NCBI GenBank assembly: GCA_963749875.1
Contig: CAVVOX010000002.1
Span: 1,426,001-1,490,000 of the forward strand
Direction: 5' to 3'
Length of the DNA stretch: 64,000 bases
Source: JAHQVI01 sp963749875
GTDB lineage: Bacteria > Pseudomonadota > Alphaproteobacteria > Rhizobiales > Rhodomicrobiaceae
Below are positions 1 to 9,102 of this stretch, piece after piece. Below the pieces are notes generated by a model. The model was not told where the DNA came from and made no database searches. It saw only the letters and a list, made by a program, of their open reading frames with translations. A program made the translations under genes and the position numbers. Each line of letters starts with the position of its first letter. Position 1 is the stretch's first letter.

Positions 1-18
1 TCCCCGTTTGCACGGGGA
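1..18. other. short perfect hairpin at window edge
   Basis: Seven-base inverted repeat TCCCCGT / ACGGGGA around a four-base loop. No T-run follows on the plus strand, so a terminator of a gene outside the window is only a guess. The 146 bases before the first gene contain no other clear feature. Confidence 0.3.
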
Positions 19-146
19 TTTCGTCTGAGTTTGTCGCGAGCGAATCCGTTTCGTCTGATCTTGCCCTAGGAATGTCAGCCGCACCTTAATTCAGGAATTG
101 CGAAAGGGGAAGCCGGTTGCTGCCGCGCGAAACCGGGCAGCGCTAT

Positions 147-668
147 TTACGCCGGCAGGTCGCTGTTGCCTTTGCCGAGGCTCCGCTGCATCAGCACGAC
201 GTCGAGCCAGCGGCCGAATTTCAGGCCGACGGTCTTGTAGATGCCCGCATGTTCGAAGCCGAGCGCGGCGTGGAGGCCAATGGAACCGGCATTCTCGCTG
301 TTGCCGATGGCGGCGATCATTTGCCGGTAGCCGAGCAATTCACAGCGGGCCAGCAGTTCGTTCAGCAAGGCGCGCCCGGCCCCCCGGCGGTAAAAAGCGG
401 GGTCGATATAGACGGAGTCTTCGAGCGTGAAGCGGTAAGCCGAACGGGCGTGAAAAAGCGAGGCATAGGCATAGCCGATGACGGCGCCGTCGATTTCCGC
501 GACCAGCCAGGGTAGTCCCAGCGCACGGACTTTTTCGTGCTTCACATGCATCTCGTCGAGCGAGAGCGGCACCACGTCGAAGGTCGCCGTTCCGTGGAGC
601 GTGTGGTGCTCGTAGATCCGCGTGACGGGCTCCAGATCGGGGGATGCAAAATCGCGGACGGTTATCAT
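147..668 (-). CDS. GNAT N-acetyltransferase, phosphinothricin acetyltransferase-like
   Basis: Single-domain GNAT enzyme of 173 residues counted from the internal ATG (MITVRDF). An ATG seven codons upstream at 689 is possible but the extra residues do not look like family sequence. Visible family marks are an acetyl-CoA binding stretch RRGAGRALL around residue 95 and the C-terminal GFEHAGIYKTVGLKFGRW segment typical of Pat/Bar-type acetyltransferases that modify amino-acid analogues such as phosphinothricin. The true substrate is unknown. It follows smc on the same strand with a 60-base gap, so co-transcription is possible. Confidence 0.8.
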   Translation of the reverse strand: MITVRDFASPDLEPVTRIYEHHTLHGTATFDVVPLSLDEMHVKHEKVRALGLPWLVAEIDGAVIGYAYASLFHARSAYRFTLEDSVYIDPAFYRRGAGRALLNELLARCELLGYRQMIAAIGNSENAGSIGLHAALGFEHAGIYKTVGLKFGRWLDVVLMQRSLGKGNSDLPA

Positions 669-728
669 ATGCGAGCCCCGTGAAGGCACGGCTTCTTTAC
701 TCTGAGAGCAGACTGAAACGACCGATCA

Positions 729-3700
729 CTAACCAACCTCCCGGAACCGCTCCGCCGCCTTCAGATCCACCGAGACGAGCTGGCTCACGCCTTTTTCGTG
801 CATCGTCACGCCGAACAGCCGGTCCATGGTCGCCATGGTGATCGGATTATGCGTGATCACCAGGAAGCGCGTATCCGTGGTCCGCACCATTTCTTCCAGC
901 ATAGCGCAGAAGCGGTGAACATTGGAGTCGTCGAGCGGGGCGTCGACCTCGTCGAGCACGCAGATCGGCGAAGGGTTGGTGAGGAAGACCGCAAAGATCA
1001 GGGCGAGCGCGGTGAGCGCTTTCTCGCCGCCTGAAAGCAGCGTCAGCACCTGCGGTTTCTTGCCGGGCGGACGGCAGAGGAGTTCGAGACCGGATTCGAG
1101 CGGATCATCGCTTTCGATGAGCTGCAACTCCGCCTCGCCGCCGCCGAACAGCACCTTGAACAGCCGTTGGAAATGGCCGTTCACCGTATCGAAAGCATCG
1201 AGCAGGCGCTTGCGGCCTTCCCTGTTCAGATTGGAGATGCCCTGACGCAGCTTGGCGACCGCTTCCTCCACATCGGCGCGTTCTTTTTCAAGGCCGTCAT
1301 ATTCCTCGCCGAGGCTTGCCGCCTCTTCCTCGGCGCACAGATTGACGCCGCCGAGCCGCTCACGATCCGCCTTGAGCTTGACGATGTTCTGCTCGACCTC
1401 GTCCGCCGCGGGCAGGGGCTTTGCGCTATCGACGCCGACCGTCGAAAGGACATCCTCGGCCGAACATTCGAAGGTCTCGCGAATATGCCGGGCATGGTCG
1501 CGGCGGCGCTCCCGGGCCGCTTCCAGCCGCGCCTCGATGCGCGCACGCTCCTCGCGGGCCGTGGCGAGCGCCTCCTGCGCCTCACGGAGCGCGCGTTCAT
1601 GATCGCGAACGGCGTTTTCGGCCTCGGCGAGCCGGTTGGCCGCCTCTCCGCGCGCGACTTCGGCCTGGCTTAGCTCATTGAGGATCTTCTGCCGGCGTTC
1701 CTCGATTTTGGCGGGCAGCTCCGCCAGATCGGCCAGCTCCCGGCGCACCTCGGCCAAACGCTCCTGCAGGGTGGCGATCTGCCGGCCGGCGCTCTCGTCA
1801 CGGCTCAGCCAGCGATTGCGTTCGGCTGCGATCGCCTCGAGCCGCATCTGCCGGGCGCGGATTTCCCGCTCGACGCTATCGGCGCGTGACTTCGCCTCGG
1901 CATAGGCGTTTCGCCTCGTCGAGGCTTCCGCCGTGCTGGCTTGGAGCCGCGCTTCCAGATCCGCGGCGGGGGTGAGGCCGGCAAGCAGCGCCTCGGCTTC
2001 AGCCTGCTGGGCCGCGGCCTCCTGATGCGCTTCCGAAATGCGCTCCGCCGCCTGCGTCAGGCTGGCCCGTTTGCCCTGATGATCCTGAATGGCGCGTTCG
2101 GCCTTTGCAAGCTCGTCGCGCTTCTGGACGAGCTGCGCGTTGAGCTGGCGCCACCTGTCGCGCAGGGATTTTTCATCCTGCTGGATGCGGTTTACGGCTT
2201 CGCTCGCGCTTTCGCGGGCGGCTTCGGCCTCCTCGGCCTCGCTCAGCAGAAGGGCGACCCGTTCCTCAAGCTCGCTGAGCCGGTTGCGCTCGGCGAGGCG
2301 CTTGGCGGCGGCGGTCGGCGCGTCGCCGGCGGCAATGAAGCCGTCCCAGCGCCAGACGTCGCCCTCGCGGCTGACAAGGCGCTGGCCGGGCCTCAGCTGT
2401 CCCTGAAGGCCCGCGCCCCGGTCTCGGTCGACAACACCGATCTGCGCCAGGCGGCGTCCGAGCTCTGCCGGCGCGTCGACATAGGCACTCAATGGCTCGA
2501 CGCCGCCGGGCAGCGCCGGGTCGCCATCCGCTTCGATCAGGCTCCAGCGGACCGGCGCAGCATCCTCAATGCCGGCATCCAAATCGTCAGTGAGGGCGGC
2601 GCCAAGCGCGATCTCGAAGCCGGGCGTGACCGTGATCCGATCGATGACCGGACGCCATTTTGCGCTCTCATCGGGTTTGAGCAGCTTGACGAGCGTTGCG
2701 ACCTCGGTTTCGAGCTGACGCGCCTTGAGCCGGGCCTGGCTTGCGGCCTCGCGCATCTGTTTCTCATGCGCGCGCGCCTCCGGTAAGGACGCTTCCAATT
2801 CCGCCGTTTGCGCCTCGATCGTCTCCAGCTCGGCCGCGGACTGCTCGATCTGGGCCCGGAGGATTTCGACGTCCTCCGCCGCTGCGGGCGCCGGACCGAG
2901 CGCGCGGATCTCTTCGGCGATTTCGGCGGCCTCGCCCGCGAGCCTGGCGGTGCGCCGGCCGCATTCCTCGATCCGCGCTTCCGCCTGGTTGCGCTTCGCC
3001 CGGATCTCGGCTGCTTCGGCCGTTGCGGTCTGCAAAGCGTGTTCGGCAGTCTGCAACGCGCTTGCGGCCTCGGCGATGGCCTCGTGAAGCACCTCGCGGC
3101 TTGCCGCATCATCCTCGCTGACCGCGCGCAGATCGTTCTCTTCCTCGTTCAGCCTGTTCAGCAGGTCCTTCGCTTCGCCGATCGCTTCCGTCTCGCGTTC
3201 GACGTCCTTCTGAAGCTGGGCGAGGCGCGTTTCCAGCTCCAGCTTGCGATGCTCGGCGCGTTGCTCCTCGCGGTCCAGCGTCTGGCGCTCGATCTCCAGC
3301 CGGTGCAGCACGGCGGCGCGTGTCGCCTCCTCCTCGCGGAGCGGCTGGATCTTTTCGACCATTTCGGAGCGCGCGCGCATGGCTGTGGACTCCGCCTTCG
3401 TCAGCTGGCCGACGGAGCGTGTGGCGTCCAGAAGCGCCGCTTCCTCCGCCGTGACGCTCTCGGAGGCTGCGCTCCAGTGCTGATGGGCCTGGATCGCCTC
3501 ATATTTCTGCAACTCTCCGGATATTTCCTTATAGCGCTGAGCCTGGCGCGCCTGGCGCTTGAGGCTCTGCAACTGCGTGCCGAGCTGGCCCAGCACGTCC
3601 CGGAGCCGCTCCAGATTGCTTTCGGCGGCCTTCAGGCGCAGCTCGGCCTCGTGGCGGCGGCTGTGAAGACCGGCAATGCCGGCTGCATCCTCCAGAATGC

Positions 3701-4184
3701 GGCGGCGGTCCTGCGGCTTGGCGCTGATGATCTCGCCGATCTGCCCCTGACGGACGAGCGCCTGGCTGCGCGCGCCGGTCGCGGCATCGGCGAAGAGGAT
3801 CTGCACATCTCGCGCGCGGGCGTCCTTACTGTTGATCTTGTAGACCGATCCGGCGTCGCGCTGGATGCGGCGGGAAATTTCAAGCGTATCGCTGTCGTTG
3901 AACTCGGCAGGCGCACGGCGGGACCGATTGTCGATGGCAAGGTTGACCTCGGCCATGTTCCGGGAAGGGCGCTTGTCGGTGCCGGCGAAAATCACGTCGT
4001 CCATGGCGCCGCCGCGCATGCTCTTATAGGACGTCTCGCCCATCACCCAGCGCAGCGCTTCGAGCAAATTGGACTTACCGCACCCATTGGGCCCGACAAC
4101 GCCGGTCAGGCCGGGCTCGATCAGCAGCTCGGCCGGTTCGACAAAGGATTTGAACCCGACAAGGCGTAAGCGCGTTATCTGCAC
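729..4184 (-). CDS. smc: chromosome segregation protein SMC
   Basis: Structural maintenance of chromosomes ATPase, about 1151 residues, the usual SMC length. It forms ring dimers with ScpA/ScpB and compacts and segregates origins. Head N-lobe: Walker A GPNGCGKSN at residues 31-39. Long Glu/Arg/Ala-rich coiled coils occupy roughly 170-480 and 640-960, with a hinge near 500-630. C-lobe: signature LLSGGEKAL near 1050 and Walker B VLDEVD near 1076. The start is set at GTG 4184 because a GAGGG ribosome site lies seven bases upstream and the protein then begins MQITRLRLVGFKSF like its homologues. A TTG two codons earlier sits too close to that site. Confidence 0.97.
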   Translation of the reverse strand: MQITRLRLVGFKSFVEPAELLIEPGLTGVVGPNGCGKSNLLEALRWVMGETSYKSMRGGAMDDVIFAGTDKRPSRNMAEVNLAIDNRSRRAPAEFNDSDTLEISRRIQRDAGSVYKINSKDARARDVQILFADAATGARSQALVRQGQIGEIISAKPQDRRRILEDAAGIAGLHSRRHEAELRLKAAESNLERLRDVLGQLGTQLQSLKRQARQAQRYKEISGELQKYEAIQAHQHWSAASESVTAEEAALLDATRSVGQLTKAESTAMRARSEMVEKIQPLREEEATRAAVLHRLEIERQTLDREEQRAEHRKLELETRLAQLQKDVERETEAIGEAKDLLNRLNEEENDLRAVSEDDAASREVLHEAIAEAASALQTAEHALQTATAEAAEIRAKRNQAEARIEECGRRTARLAGEAAEIAEEIRALGPAPAAAEDVEILRAQIEQSAAELETIEAQTAELEASLPEARAHEKQMREAASQARLKARQLETEVATLVKLLKPDESAKWRPVIDRITVTPGFEIALGAALTDDLDAGIEDAAPVRWSLIEADGDPALPGGVEPLSAYVDAPAELGRRLAQIGVVDRDRGAGLQGQLRPGQRLVSREGDVWRWDGFIAAGDAPTAAAKRLAERNRLSELEERVALLLSEAEEAEAARESASEAVNRIQQDEKSLRDRWRQLNAQLVQKRDELAKAERAIQDHQGKRASLTQAAERISEAHQEAAAQQAEAEALLAGLTPAADLEARLQASTAEASTRRNAYAEAKSRADSVEREIRARQMRLEAIAAERNRWLSRDESAGRQIATLQERLAEVRRELADLAELPAKIEERRQKILNELSQAEVARGEAANRLAEAENAVRDHERALREAQEALATAREERARIEARLEAARERRRDHARHIRETFECSAEDVLSTVGVDSAKPLPAADEVEQNIVKLKADRERLGGVNLCAEEEAASLGEEYDGLEKERADVEEAVAKLRQGISNLNREGRKRLLDAFDTVNGHFQRLFKVLFGGGEAELQLIESDDPLESGLELLCRPPGKKPQVLTLLSGGEKALTALALIFAVFLTNPSPICVLDEVDAPLDDSNVHRFCAMLEEMVRTTDTRFLVITHNPITMATMDRLFGVTMHEKGVSQLVSVDLKAAERFREVG

Positions 4185-4205
4185 AGGCAATCCCTCATGG
4201 CTCGC

Positions 4206-4333
4206 CTAGATCAACCCTCGTTCAACTGGAAGCAATTGAACGAGGTTAAGTTGATCTATATCAATAAGTTAGCGTAACTTCTCCCGCGTCCATCCCCGCC
4301 TTCGCGGGGACATGCTTGGATACACGTTACGCT
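4206..4333 (+). repeat. compound palindromic repeat, copy A
   Basis: Full-length copy of the dispersed element, 128 bp, in the gap between the thioredoxin-like gene and smc. Module 1 (4206-4258) is an inverted repeat beginning CTAGATCAAC and ending GTTGATCTA. Module 2 (about 4269-4333) is an inverted repeat with a GC-rich central hairpin (CCCCGCC TTC GCGGGG type). The outer arms of module 2 are slightly mutated (GCGTAAC / GTTACGC). The left end is CTAG at 4206-4209. Confidence 0.85.
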
Positions 4334-4422
4334 GGCGCTGGAGAAGCATCGCATTTCCAGTCACGCAAGAAACCAGTGTCACTCTTGCTAAACGCGAACG
4401 CGGCGCAAACGAGCGGGTAGGG

Positions 4423-5127
4423 TCAAGCCGGCTTCGCTGCAACTGCGAGGTGCTTCTCGATGAGCTTCCGCAAATCTTCGAGACTCAACGCGCCTCGCAC
4501 CTGCTGGCCATCGATGAAGAAGGTCGGCGTCCCTTTCACGCCGAACTTCCGCCCCCGCTGTTTGACCCAATCGATCCCAGCTTTAATCTTTTGATTCGCC
4601 ATGCAACTGTCAAATGCGGCGCGGCTAAGCCCCGTCTCTTGAACAATTTTGTAAAGCAGCTCGGGTTTCGGCTCGCGCGCGTTCCAACGGCGGCGATTGG
4701 CCAGGTACTTGTCATTGATCCGGAAATAGTCCTTTTCCGGCACACAGCGCGCCACCTGGGCGGCTGCCGCGGCGGAGCGCCCGATGGGGAATTCCCGGTA
4801 GATGAAATGGACCTTGCCGGTGTCGATATAGGCGGCTTTGAATTTCGGGAATACGCTCTTGTGGAAGGCCGCGCAAATGGGACAGCCGAGGGACGCATAT
4901 TCGATGATGGTCACGGGCGCGTTCGGGCTGCCGAGCGTCTTCTCGGGGAGGGGGCCTGGTTTCTTCAGCGCAGCGGCGCTGAGCTCGGCGTTCGTTTCGG
5001 ACGATGCGACCGTCAGCGCCTCAGGAAGTCCGGGCGCACAGCCGGTCAGTCCCATAAGGAGAATGACCGCCCCTGCGCAAAGCAAGCGCCGTCCTGCCGC
5101 AACGCCTTTCATACTCCCGTCACCCAT
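4423..5127 (-). CDS. DsbA-family thioredoxin-like lipoprotein
   Basis: Periplasmic thiol oxidoreductase of 234 residues with a DsbA/Com1-type thioredoxin fold. It probably inserts or reshuffles disulfides in exported proteins. The N-terminus is a lipoprotein signal: basic start, hydrophobic core, lipobox LTGC with acylated Cys30. The active site is CPIC at residues 82-85, and the cis-proline loop reads GTPTFF near 199. It is the second of two tandem DsbA-like genes upstream of smc (next copy at 5202-5906). The two are clearly paralogous (similar FREFP-type strand and C-terminal helices) but this one is membrane-anchored and carries a different CXXC dipeptide, suggesting different partners. 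Confidence 0.85.
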   Translation of the reverse strand: MGDGSMKGVAAGRRLLCAGAVILLMGLTGCAPGLPEALTVASSETNAELSAAALKKPGPLPEKTLGSPNAPVTIIEYASLGCPICAAFHKSVFPKFKAAYIDTGKVHFIYREFPIGRSAAAAAQVARCVPEKDYFRINDKYLANRRRWNAREPKPELLYKIVQETGLSRAAFDSCMANQKIKAGIDWVKQRGRKFGVKGTPTFFIDGQQVRGALSLEDLRKLIEKHLAVAAKPA

Positions 5128-5201
5128 GCCGGTTCGCCCCCCGATGGTAAGGCGTCGTCCATCCCGGCAAGGAGCCCATTCCAGCCGGGAGAGCGATCAC
5201 C

Positions 5202-5906
5202 TCAGCTTTTGCCTTCGGCGCCGCCGAGCAATTTATCGAAATCCTCGATCGATCCGCCTTTTAACCGCTTGCCGTTAACGAAGAAAGTCGGTGTCGCATT
5301 AACGCCAAACTCGGTATTGGCCCTGTTCCGCACCCATTCAATGTGCTTCAGGAGTTTCTCGTCTTTAAGGCACTTATCGAACTTTTCTTCGGTGAAACCA
5401 ACCTGTTTGGAGAATTTCTTCAGGCTCGGCAGCGGGGTGCTGCCATAAGCCCATTCCTCCTGATTGGCGTAGAGAAGATTGACGAAATCGAAATATTTCG
5501 ACGGATCGACGCAGCGCGCAAGCATGGCCGCGGCCGCGGCGAGATTGTCGAGCGGAAATTCGCGGATGATGTATCTCGCCTTGCCGGTGTCGATATATTT
5601 CTTCTTGAGTTCCGGCAGCACCTCGTTGTGAAACCGCGCGCAATGCGGGCAGGTCATCGAGGAATATTCGATGATCGTGTAGGGGGCGTCTTCCTTGCCC
5701 ATGACATTTTCGGGCAGCTCGTCGGTCTTCATCAGCGCATCGAGAGGGACGTCCGGCTTGAGCGGGGACTGCGCGTGAGCGTTCATCGCAGGCGCGGCAA
5801 AAAGGGCCAGCGCGAGCAGGAGGGCCGTGCCCCGCCAACCGGCGGATAGAACCGTGCGGCGCGGGACGGAGAGCGTAAAGGAAGATAACAGGCTGAACAA
5901 TTTCAT
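5202..5906 (-). CDS. DsbA-family disulfide oxidoreductase
   Basis: Exported thioredoxin-fold protein, 234 residues from ATG 5906. The signal peptide has a hydrophobic core around residues 26-40 ending AHA. The active site is CPHC at 86-89, the classical DsbA dipeptide, and a cis-Pro loop NATPTFFV follows. It sits immediately before the lipoprotein paralogue at 4423-5127. Start choice: AAGGAG directly abuts ATG 5906, which is too close for a ribosome site. A TTG two codons further on (5900) has ideal spacing and may be the real start. An open frame extends to 6110 but its extra residues are unlike any signal peptide. Confidence 0.87.
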   Translation of the reverse strand: MKLFSLLSSFTLSVPRRTVLSAGWRGTALLLALALFAAPAMNAHAQSPLKPDVPLDALMKTDELPENVMGKEDAPYTIIEYSSMTCPHCARFHNEVLPELKKKYIDTGKARYIIREFPLDNLAAAAAMLARCVDPSKYFDFVNLLYANQEEWAYGSTPLPSLKKFSKQVGFTEEKFDKCLKDEKLLKHIEWVRNRANTEFGVNATPTFFVNGKRLKGGSIEDFDKLLGGAEGKS

Positions 5907-6042
5907 CTCCTTCGACAGATGATCATCCCTGCTCGGCTCAGGGGGCGTGTTTCCTTGGATATGTTGAAGAAACACATAGGGCGAGAAGGTGGCACTGTCG
6001 AGTGGATCTAGCGTGGGGCGGATGAATTTGGTGTGAAAGACG

Positions 6043-6609
6043 TCAACCGGGAGCCGGCTCGGTTTTGCGCTGGCGCGATTTGACGCCCGCCGCCATACGC
6101 GCAAATGCATGTTTCAGAGGGCCGTCCGGAAATTCCGCCAGTGCTTTATGCGCGCTCATCGCCGGTTCCCGCGCGGGGCTCGCTCTTTGGGCGTCGGATT
6201 TCGGCAGAGGCGCCTGCACGATCCGGATGTCGGAAACGGCACGGTAGCCAAAGGCGGCGTTGATGCGTTCGATCAAGCGCGGCCGTAAATGGTCGACCTC
6301 GAGCGCCCTTGCGCCGCTCACGCGGAGGATGAGCGTTGCGCCTTTGTCCGCCGCCGCATCATCGCCGCTTGCCGATTTGCGCGGCCATTTGAGGCGCTCA
6401 GGAGCGGTATAGGACGCAAGCTCCGGCCCGGCGATCGCCGCCCAGTCGGTCAGGATCGCGGCCGCCGGAAAGCCGTATTTCTCGAAGGCGGGCCGCATGA
6501 GCGCGGGGATCAGCTCGCCGACCATTTTCGCCCGGCGCCCGCGCGGCGACCAGCCCCGTGCCGATGCCGCCCTTTGCCGAGCGGCAGTCTTGTCGCGGAT
6601 TTCTGCCAT
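6043..6609 (-). CDS. DUF721 (DciA-like) protein
   Basis: Protein of 188 residues with a DUF721 domain over about residues 27-135, including the family pattern LTDWAAIAGPELA and the L-R-V strand near the middle. DciA proteins load the replicative helicase DnaB in bacteria without DnaC, so a role in replication initiation is the reasonable inference. The C-terminal 50 residues are basic and look disordered. In many relatives this gene stands with a DsbA gene and smc, and often mutY. Here mutY is not in the neighbourhood, where an ABC exporter is found instead. Its 3' end overlaps only non-coding sequence upstream of the DsbA gene. Confidence 0.8.
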   Translation of the reverse strand: MAEIRDKTAARQRAASARGWSPRGRRAKMVGELIPALMRPAFEKYGFPAAAILTDWAAIAGPELASYTAPERLKWPRKSASGDDAAADKGATLILRVSGARALEVDHLRPRLIERINAAFGYRAVSDIRIVQAPLPKSDAQRASPAREPAMSAHKALAEFPDGPLKHAFARMAAGVKSRQRKTEPAPG

Positions 6610-6684
6610 GCCCCTCGCCCCGACGATTGGAAATCGAGCAAGACGCTAAATGATTCGAAGGAAAGCTGCGAGAACGACGCCGAC

Positions 6685-8544
6685 TTATGCAGCGCCGGCT
6701 TCGTGCCGGAACTGCAAATCGGCAAGCCGCGAATAGAGACCGCCCTCGGCCATGAGGCTGCGATGCGTGCCTTCCTCGACGATCTTGCCGCCATCCAGCA
6801 CGAAAATACGGTCCGCGCCGAGGACGGTTGCGAGCCGATGCGCGATGACGAGCGTGGTGCGGCCCTGCATCACCCGGTTGAGCGCCGTCTGGACGAGACT
6901 TTCGCTTTCCGCATCGAGCGCGCTGGTCGCCTCATCGAGCAGCAGGATGGGGGCGTCGCGGAGAAGCGCGCGGGCGATCGCGATCCGCTGGCGCTGTCCG
7001 CCGGAAAGCGTGACGCCGCGTTCGCCGAGCAAGGTGTCATAGCCGTCCGGCAGGGCTTCGATGAACTCGCTCGCCAGCGCCGCATGGGCGGCATGGCGCA
7101 CATCCTCCTCACCGGCATCGGGCGTTCCGTAGCGGATATTGTCCCCGATCGTCGAGGCAAAGACGGCCGGATCCTGCGGGACATAGGAGATGCGCCGGCG
7201 AAGCGCGGTCAGATCGGCCTCGTCGGCCGCGACGCCGTCGATCAGAACCTTGCCCTTCTGCGGATCGTAGAACCGCATGATGAGGCTGAACAGCGTCGTC
7301 TTGCCGGCGCCCGAGGAGCCGACGATCGCAACCCGTTCGCCGGAGCGGATGGCGAAGCTCAGATCGCGAAAGACGAATGCGTCGGGTCTGGCCGAATAGG
7401 CGAAGGTGACGTTGTCGAACCGGATTTCGCCGCGCGCGGGCTCGGGCAAGGCTTTCGGATTGGCCGGCGAGACGATCTCCGCCCGGACCGCCTTGAGCTC
7501 GCCGAGCCGTTCCGCCGCGCCGATGGCCTGCTGGATCTCGCCCCAGACTTCCGACAAGGTCGCGACCGATCCGGCGGCGAAGGCGGCATAGAGAACGAAC
7601 TGCGCCAGCCGTCCCCCGGTCATCGCGCCGACGAGCACCGAATGGGCGCCATACCACAGAATGGCGACGATACTGGCAAAGACCAGGAAAGTGGCCGTCG
7701 CCGTCAGGCCCGCGCGCGCCGCAACGCGCCTGCGCGCCGCCGCAAAGGCATTCTCGACCGCCTGGCTGTAGCGGCTGGTGACGACCTGTTCGAAGGTGAA
7801 GGCCTGCATGGTGCGCGGCGCGGCCAGATTCTCCGCCGCATAGGAGGAGGCTTTGGCAAGCTCGTCCTGAGCGCGGCGGGACAGGCGCCGAACCACCCGG
7901 CCATAGGCGACCAGCGGCAGCACGATGAACGGAATGGCGGCGATGACGAGGGCGCTCAACGCCGCGCTGGTCAGCACCATCATGATCAGCGCCCCGATCA
8001 GCAGCACCAGATTGCGCAGCGCCTGGCTGACGGATGCGGAAATCGCCGTTTTGATCAGCGTCGTGTCCGCCGTCAGGCGGGACATCAGCTCGGCGGAATG
8101 GGTTTGCTCGTAAAAGGCAAGGCTGAGCCCCGTCAGATGCCCGAAAACGCTGCTTTTGATGTCGGCCTCGGCACGCTCGCCCAGCCAGCTCACGCAATAG
8201 AAGCGGAGCGCGCTCGCGCCGGCGAGCACGGCTGCGACGACGAGCAACATGGCGAAATAGCTATTGATCAGGCCGACATTTTCGCTGGAGAAGCCGAAAT
8301 CGATCATGCGGCGCACCGCGACCGGCAGTATGAGCGTTGCGGTGGCCGCCGCGACAAGGCCGATGGCCGCCAGGACAAGCACCCCCTTGTAGCGGGTAAT
8401 GAAAGGGCTGAGCTCCCAAAGCGTGTTCAGCGACCGGGATCGCGGCGCCGTGCGATCCTCGCGCTCACTGCCGGCCGTCGCCACGCCGGTGACATTCAAA
8501 TGCGGCTGGTCCGGACTATGCGCGCCAGCGTGACCGTTCTTCAT
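6685..8544 (-). CDS. ABC exporter, fused permease and ATPase
   Basis: Half-transporter of 619 residues, MsbA/lipid A or multidrug exporter type, working as a homodimer in the inner membrane. The first 340 residues carry six transmembrane segments (strongly hydrophobic stretches beginning VLVLAAIGLVAAATATLI). The nucleotide-binding domain follows: Walker A GSSGAGKTT near 405-413, signature LSGGQRQRIAIARALL near 510, and Walker B ILLLDEATSALD near 530. The start ATG 8544 has AAGGCGG upstream. The substrate cannot be told from sequence. It is the last gene of the minus-strand run and diverges from rpmE. Confidence 0.92.
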   Translation of the reverse strand: MKNGHAGAHSPDQPHLNVTGVATAGSEREDRTAPRSRSLNTLWELSPFITRYKGVLVLAAIGLVAAATATLILPVAVRRMIDFGFSSENVGLINSYFAMLLVVAAVLAGASALRFYCVSWLGERAEADIKSSVFGHLTGLSLAFYEQTHSAELMSRLTADTTLIKTAISASVSQALRNLVLLIGALIMMVLTSAALSALVIAAIPFIVLPLVAYGRVVRRLSRRAQDELAKASSYAAENLAAPRTMQAFTFEQVVTSRYSQAVENAFAAARRRVAARAGLTATATFLVFASIVAILWYGAHSVLVGAMTGGRLAQFVLYAAFAAGSVATLSEVWGEIQQAIGAAERLGELKAVRAEIVSPANPKALPEPARGEIRFDNVTFAYSARPDAFVFRDLSFAIRSGERVAIVGSSGAGKTTLFSLIMRFYDPQKGKVLIDGVAADEADLTALRRRISYVPQDPAVFASTIGDNIRYGTPDAGEEDVRHAAHAALASEFIEALPDGYDTLLGERGVTLSGGQRQRIAIARALLRDAPILLLDEATSALDAESESLVQTALNRVMQGRTTLVIAHRLATVLGADRIFVLDGGKIVEEGTHRSLMAEGGLYSRLADLQFRHEAGAA

Positions 8545-8767
8545 AATTCCGCCTTCACCATCCCTGAATTGATTGCCGCCGGGCGAGACTTAAACAGATC
8601 AGCCAGGACATTTCTATGCAACATCGCTCCGGTGGCTAAAATTTGAACTCTCTGGCTTGTCATCCCATATTTTACTGCGGTATAGGACCGGGAACCCGAA
8701 ACAACTCCCTCACTGTTAGGATGTGGTCATCCGGCGCGGGATCATGCGAGACGGAAGGCGATCGGCT

Positions 8768-8989
8768 ATGAAAAAAGAAGGCCACCCCAATTACCACAAG
8801 ATCAAGGTCGTCATGACCGACGGCACCGAGTTCGAGACCTATTCGACCTATGGGGCTGAGGGTGACACGCTTCATCTGGATATCGACCCGAATACGCATC
8901 CTGCCTGGACCGGCGGTTCGCAGCAGCTTGTCGACCGCGGCGGACGGCTCAGCAGGTTCAAGAAGAAATTCGAAGGCTTCCTCGGCTAA
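8768..8989 (+). CDS. rpmE: 50S ribosomal protein L31
   Basis: Large-subunit ribosomal protein of 73 residues starting MKKEGHPNYHKIKVVMTDG, with the conserved DPNTHPAWTGGSQQ and GGRLSRFKKKF segments. It is the zinc-independent form, lacking the CXXC pair of E. coli L31, as is usual in this class. An upstream in-frame ATG at 8723 would add 15 residues that do not match the family. It converges with rcdA, an arrangement known from related genomes, and diverges from the ABC exporter. Confidence 0.95.
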   Translation: MKKEGHPNYHKIKVVMTDGTEFETYSTYGAEGDTLHLDIDPNTHPAWTGGSQQLVDRGGRLSRFKKKFEGFLG

Positions 8990-9024
8990 GCATTATCCGG
9001 CGCATGGCGCCGTATGACTTCACT

Positions 9025-9102
9025 CAGCGCAACGCGCGTCCAAGCATGTCCCCGCGAAGGCGGGGATGGATGCGGGAACAGTTGCGCTAACTTATTGATT
9101 TA
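9025..9102 (-). repeat. compound palindromic repeat, copy B (partial)
   Basis: Only module 2 (AGCGCAAC to GTTGCGCT arms with the inner GC hairpin) and the first bases of the linker (taacttattgat) remain. It lies between the convergent rpmE and rcdA genes. The TTA at 9100-9102 at its edge is the stop codon of rcdA read on the minus strand. Confidence 0.75.

Noticed and set aside
1..60. TTTCGTCTGA occurring twice with a hairpin, possible CRISPR-like repeat
   Set aside because: Only two short copies with irregular spacing and no spacers or cas genes in the window.
2808..4169. Open frame of 453 codons opposite smc
   Set aside because: Antisense shadow of the SMC N-terminal head and coiled coil.
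4312..5448. Plus-strand frame of 378 codons opposite the DsbA-like genes
   Set aside because: Antisense of two genes with CXXC and cis-Pro motifs.
6289..8646. Open frame of 785 codons opposite the ABC exporter
   Set aside because: Antisense of a gene with Walker and signature motifs. Its composition is typical of a reversed frame.
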